Part shown: positions 6,087 through 6,499 of the stretch, one piece after another | Numbering within the stretch: position 1 is the first letter of the stretch | How the letters are laid out: every line of letters begins with the position of its first letter | From: an uncultured Erysipelotrichaceae bacterium | GTDB lineage: Bacteria; Bacillota_I; Bacilli_A; Erysipelotrichales; Erysipelotrichaceae | Reading direction: 5' to 3' | Length of the DNA: 6,499 bases | Assembly: GCA_934692455.1 (NCBI GenBank) | Contig: CAKUTY010000077.1 | Location: 1-6,499 of the forward strand | Program-made: the position numbers and the translations under genes | Notes under the pieces: generated by a model | Database searches by the model: none | Told to the model about the DNA's origin: nothing | Seen by the model: only the letters and a program-made list of their open reading frames with translations

Positions 6087-6162
6087 GATATTTACCTTTT
6101 TAATGTTATTAAAATTAAAGATAGAAGTAAAATATAAGAAACAAGAATGGAGATTATTTAAT
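6087..6162. promoter_or_regulatory. Divergent intergenic region with inverted repeat TTTTAAT-GTT-ATTAAAA
   Basis: This 76-bp spacer must hold the promoters of both the DUF6088 operon (leftward) and the DUF362 gene (rightward). A perfect 7-bp inverted repeat lies at 6098-6104 and 6108-6114, directly in front of the DUF6088 ribosome site, where binding of the encoded winged-helix protein would shut off its own operon. The DUF362 side has GGAG at 6149-6152, ten bases before its ATG. No clear -35/-10 pair could be assigned, and the repeat is pure A/T apart from its centre, so chance is possible. Confidence 0.35.
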
Positions 6163-6499
6163 ATGGGATCAAAAGTATATTTTACTGACTTTAGATGTCC
6201 AGTTGGGACAAGTCAAATTGATAAAATTAAAAGATTATGTAAGGCAGCTGGTATCAACAACATTGACTTTGATGGTAAGTTCATAGCTATTAAGATGCAT
6301 TTTGGAGAATTAGGGAATCTAGCTTTCTTAAGACCTAATTATGCTAAGGCTATAGTAGACATCGTAAAAGAAGCTGGAGGTAAGCCATTTTTAACTGATT
6401 GTAATACTTTATACCCAGGAAGCAGAAAGAACGCTCTAGACCACCTAGATTGCGCTAATATCAATGGTTTTAATCCCATGTCTACAGGTTGTCAAATTA
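6163..6499 (+). CDS. DUF362 domain protein (N-terminal part, 3' end outside window)
   Basis: The first 112 residues of a longer protein are present. The start MGSKVYFTDFRC, then FIAIKMHFGELGNLAFLRP (40-58), GGKPFLTDCNTLYPGSRKNALDHL (72-95) and NGFNP (101-105) match the DUF362 family common in anaerobic Firmicutes. Full members are about 360-370 residues and carry a C-terminal pair of 4Fe-4S ferredoxin motifs, which would lie beyond the window. The biochemical role is unknown; an electron-transfer or metal-centre function is presumed from those clusters. A GGAG site ten bases upstream supports the start. It is transcribed away from the DUF6088 operon and looks like an ordinary chromosomal gene that marks the right border of the accessory region. 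Confidence 0.9.
   Translation, partial: MGSKVYFTDFRCPVGTSQIDKIKRLCKAAGINNIDFDGKFIAIKMHFGELGNLAFLRPNYAKAIVDIVKEAGGKPFLTDCNTLYPGSRKNALDHLDCANINGFNPMSTGCQI

Overview
The window is AT-rich DNA from a low-GC Gram-positive bacterium, probably a gut Bacilli/Erysipelotrichia-type or related Firmicute. The support is base composition, strong GGAGG-type ribosome sites and gene families common in gut Firmicutes. TGA is used as a stop (an ATGA overlap at 5183-5186), so this is not a Mycoplasma-type code. No tRNA, rRNA, CRISPR array or transposase is visible.

Left part (1-2251, minus strand): the first 297 residues of a Fic-family AMP-transferase, cut by the window edge, lie downstream of a complete AI-2E/PerM-type membrane protein. 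The Fic gene has its own promoter, and three direct copies of TCTCGTAAA sit in and just upstream of it. This looks like an operator array.

Middle part (2252-4545, plus strand): a 273-bp intergenic stretch holds a cluster of TTTCA/TGAAA half-sites, including an 8-bp hairpin. It is followed by a two-gene operon encoding an OLD/RloA-type AAA ATPase and an RloB-family protein with TOPRIM-like motifs. ATPase-nuclease pairs of this design (RloAB, AbiL, and by analogy PARIS) act in or are predicted for anti-phage defence. The operon ends at a strong 12-bp-stem terminator.

Right part (4618-6086, minus strand): four overlapping small genes form a toxin-antitoxin-like operon. They are a DUF6088/AbiEi-like winged-helix protein, a DUF3791-type protein, a short DUF3990 protein (predicted ADP-ribosyltransferase fold) and a second DUF3791-type gene. 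This last gene is broken by one extra base in a run of five Cs. The DUF3990 copy is short and lacks the N-terminal His expected of the family, so the module may be decaying.

Right edge (6163-6499, plus strand): the start of a DUF362 (ferredoxin-like domain) housekeeping-type gene. Overall this reads as a small defence/toxin-antitoxin island (RloAB facing the DUF3990 module) inserted between ordinary chromosomal genes. The most interesting items are the DUF6088-DUF3791-DUF3990-DUF3791 module, the RloAB pair and the two unexplained operator-like repeat clusters.
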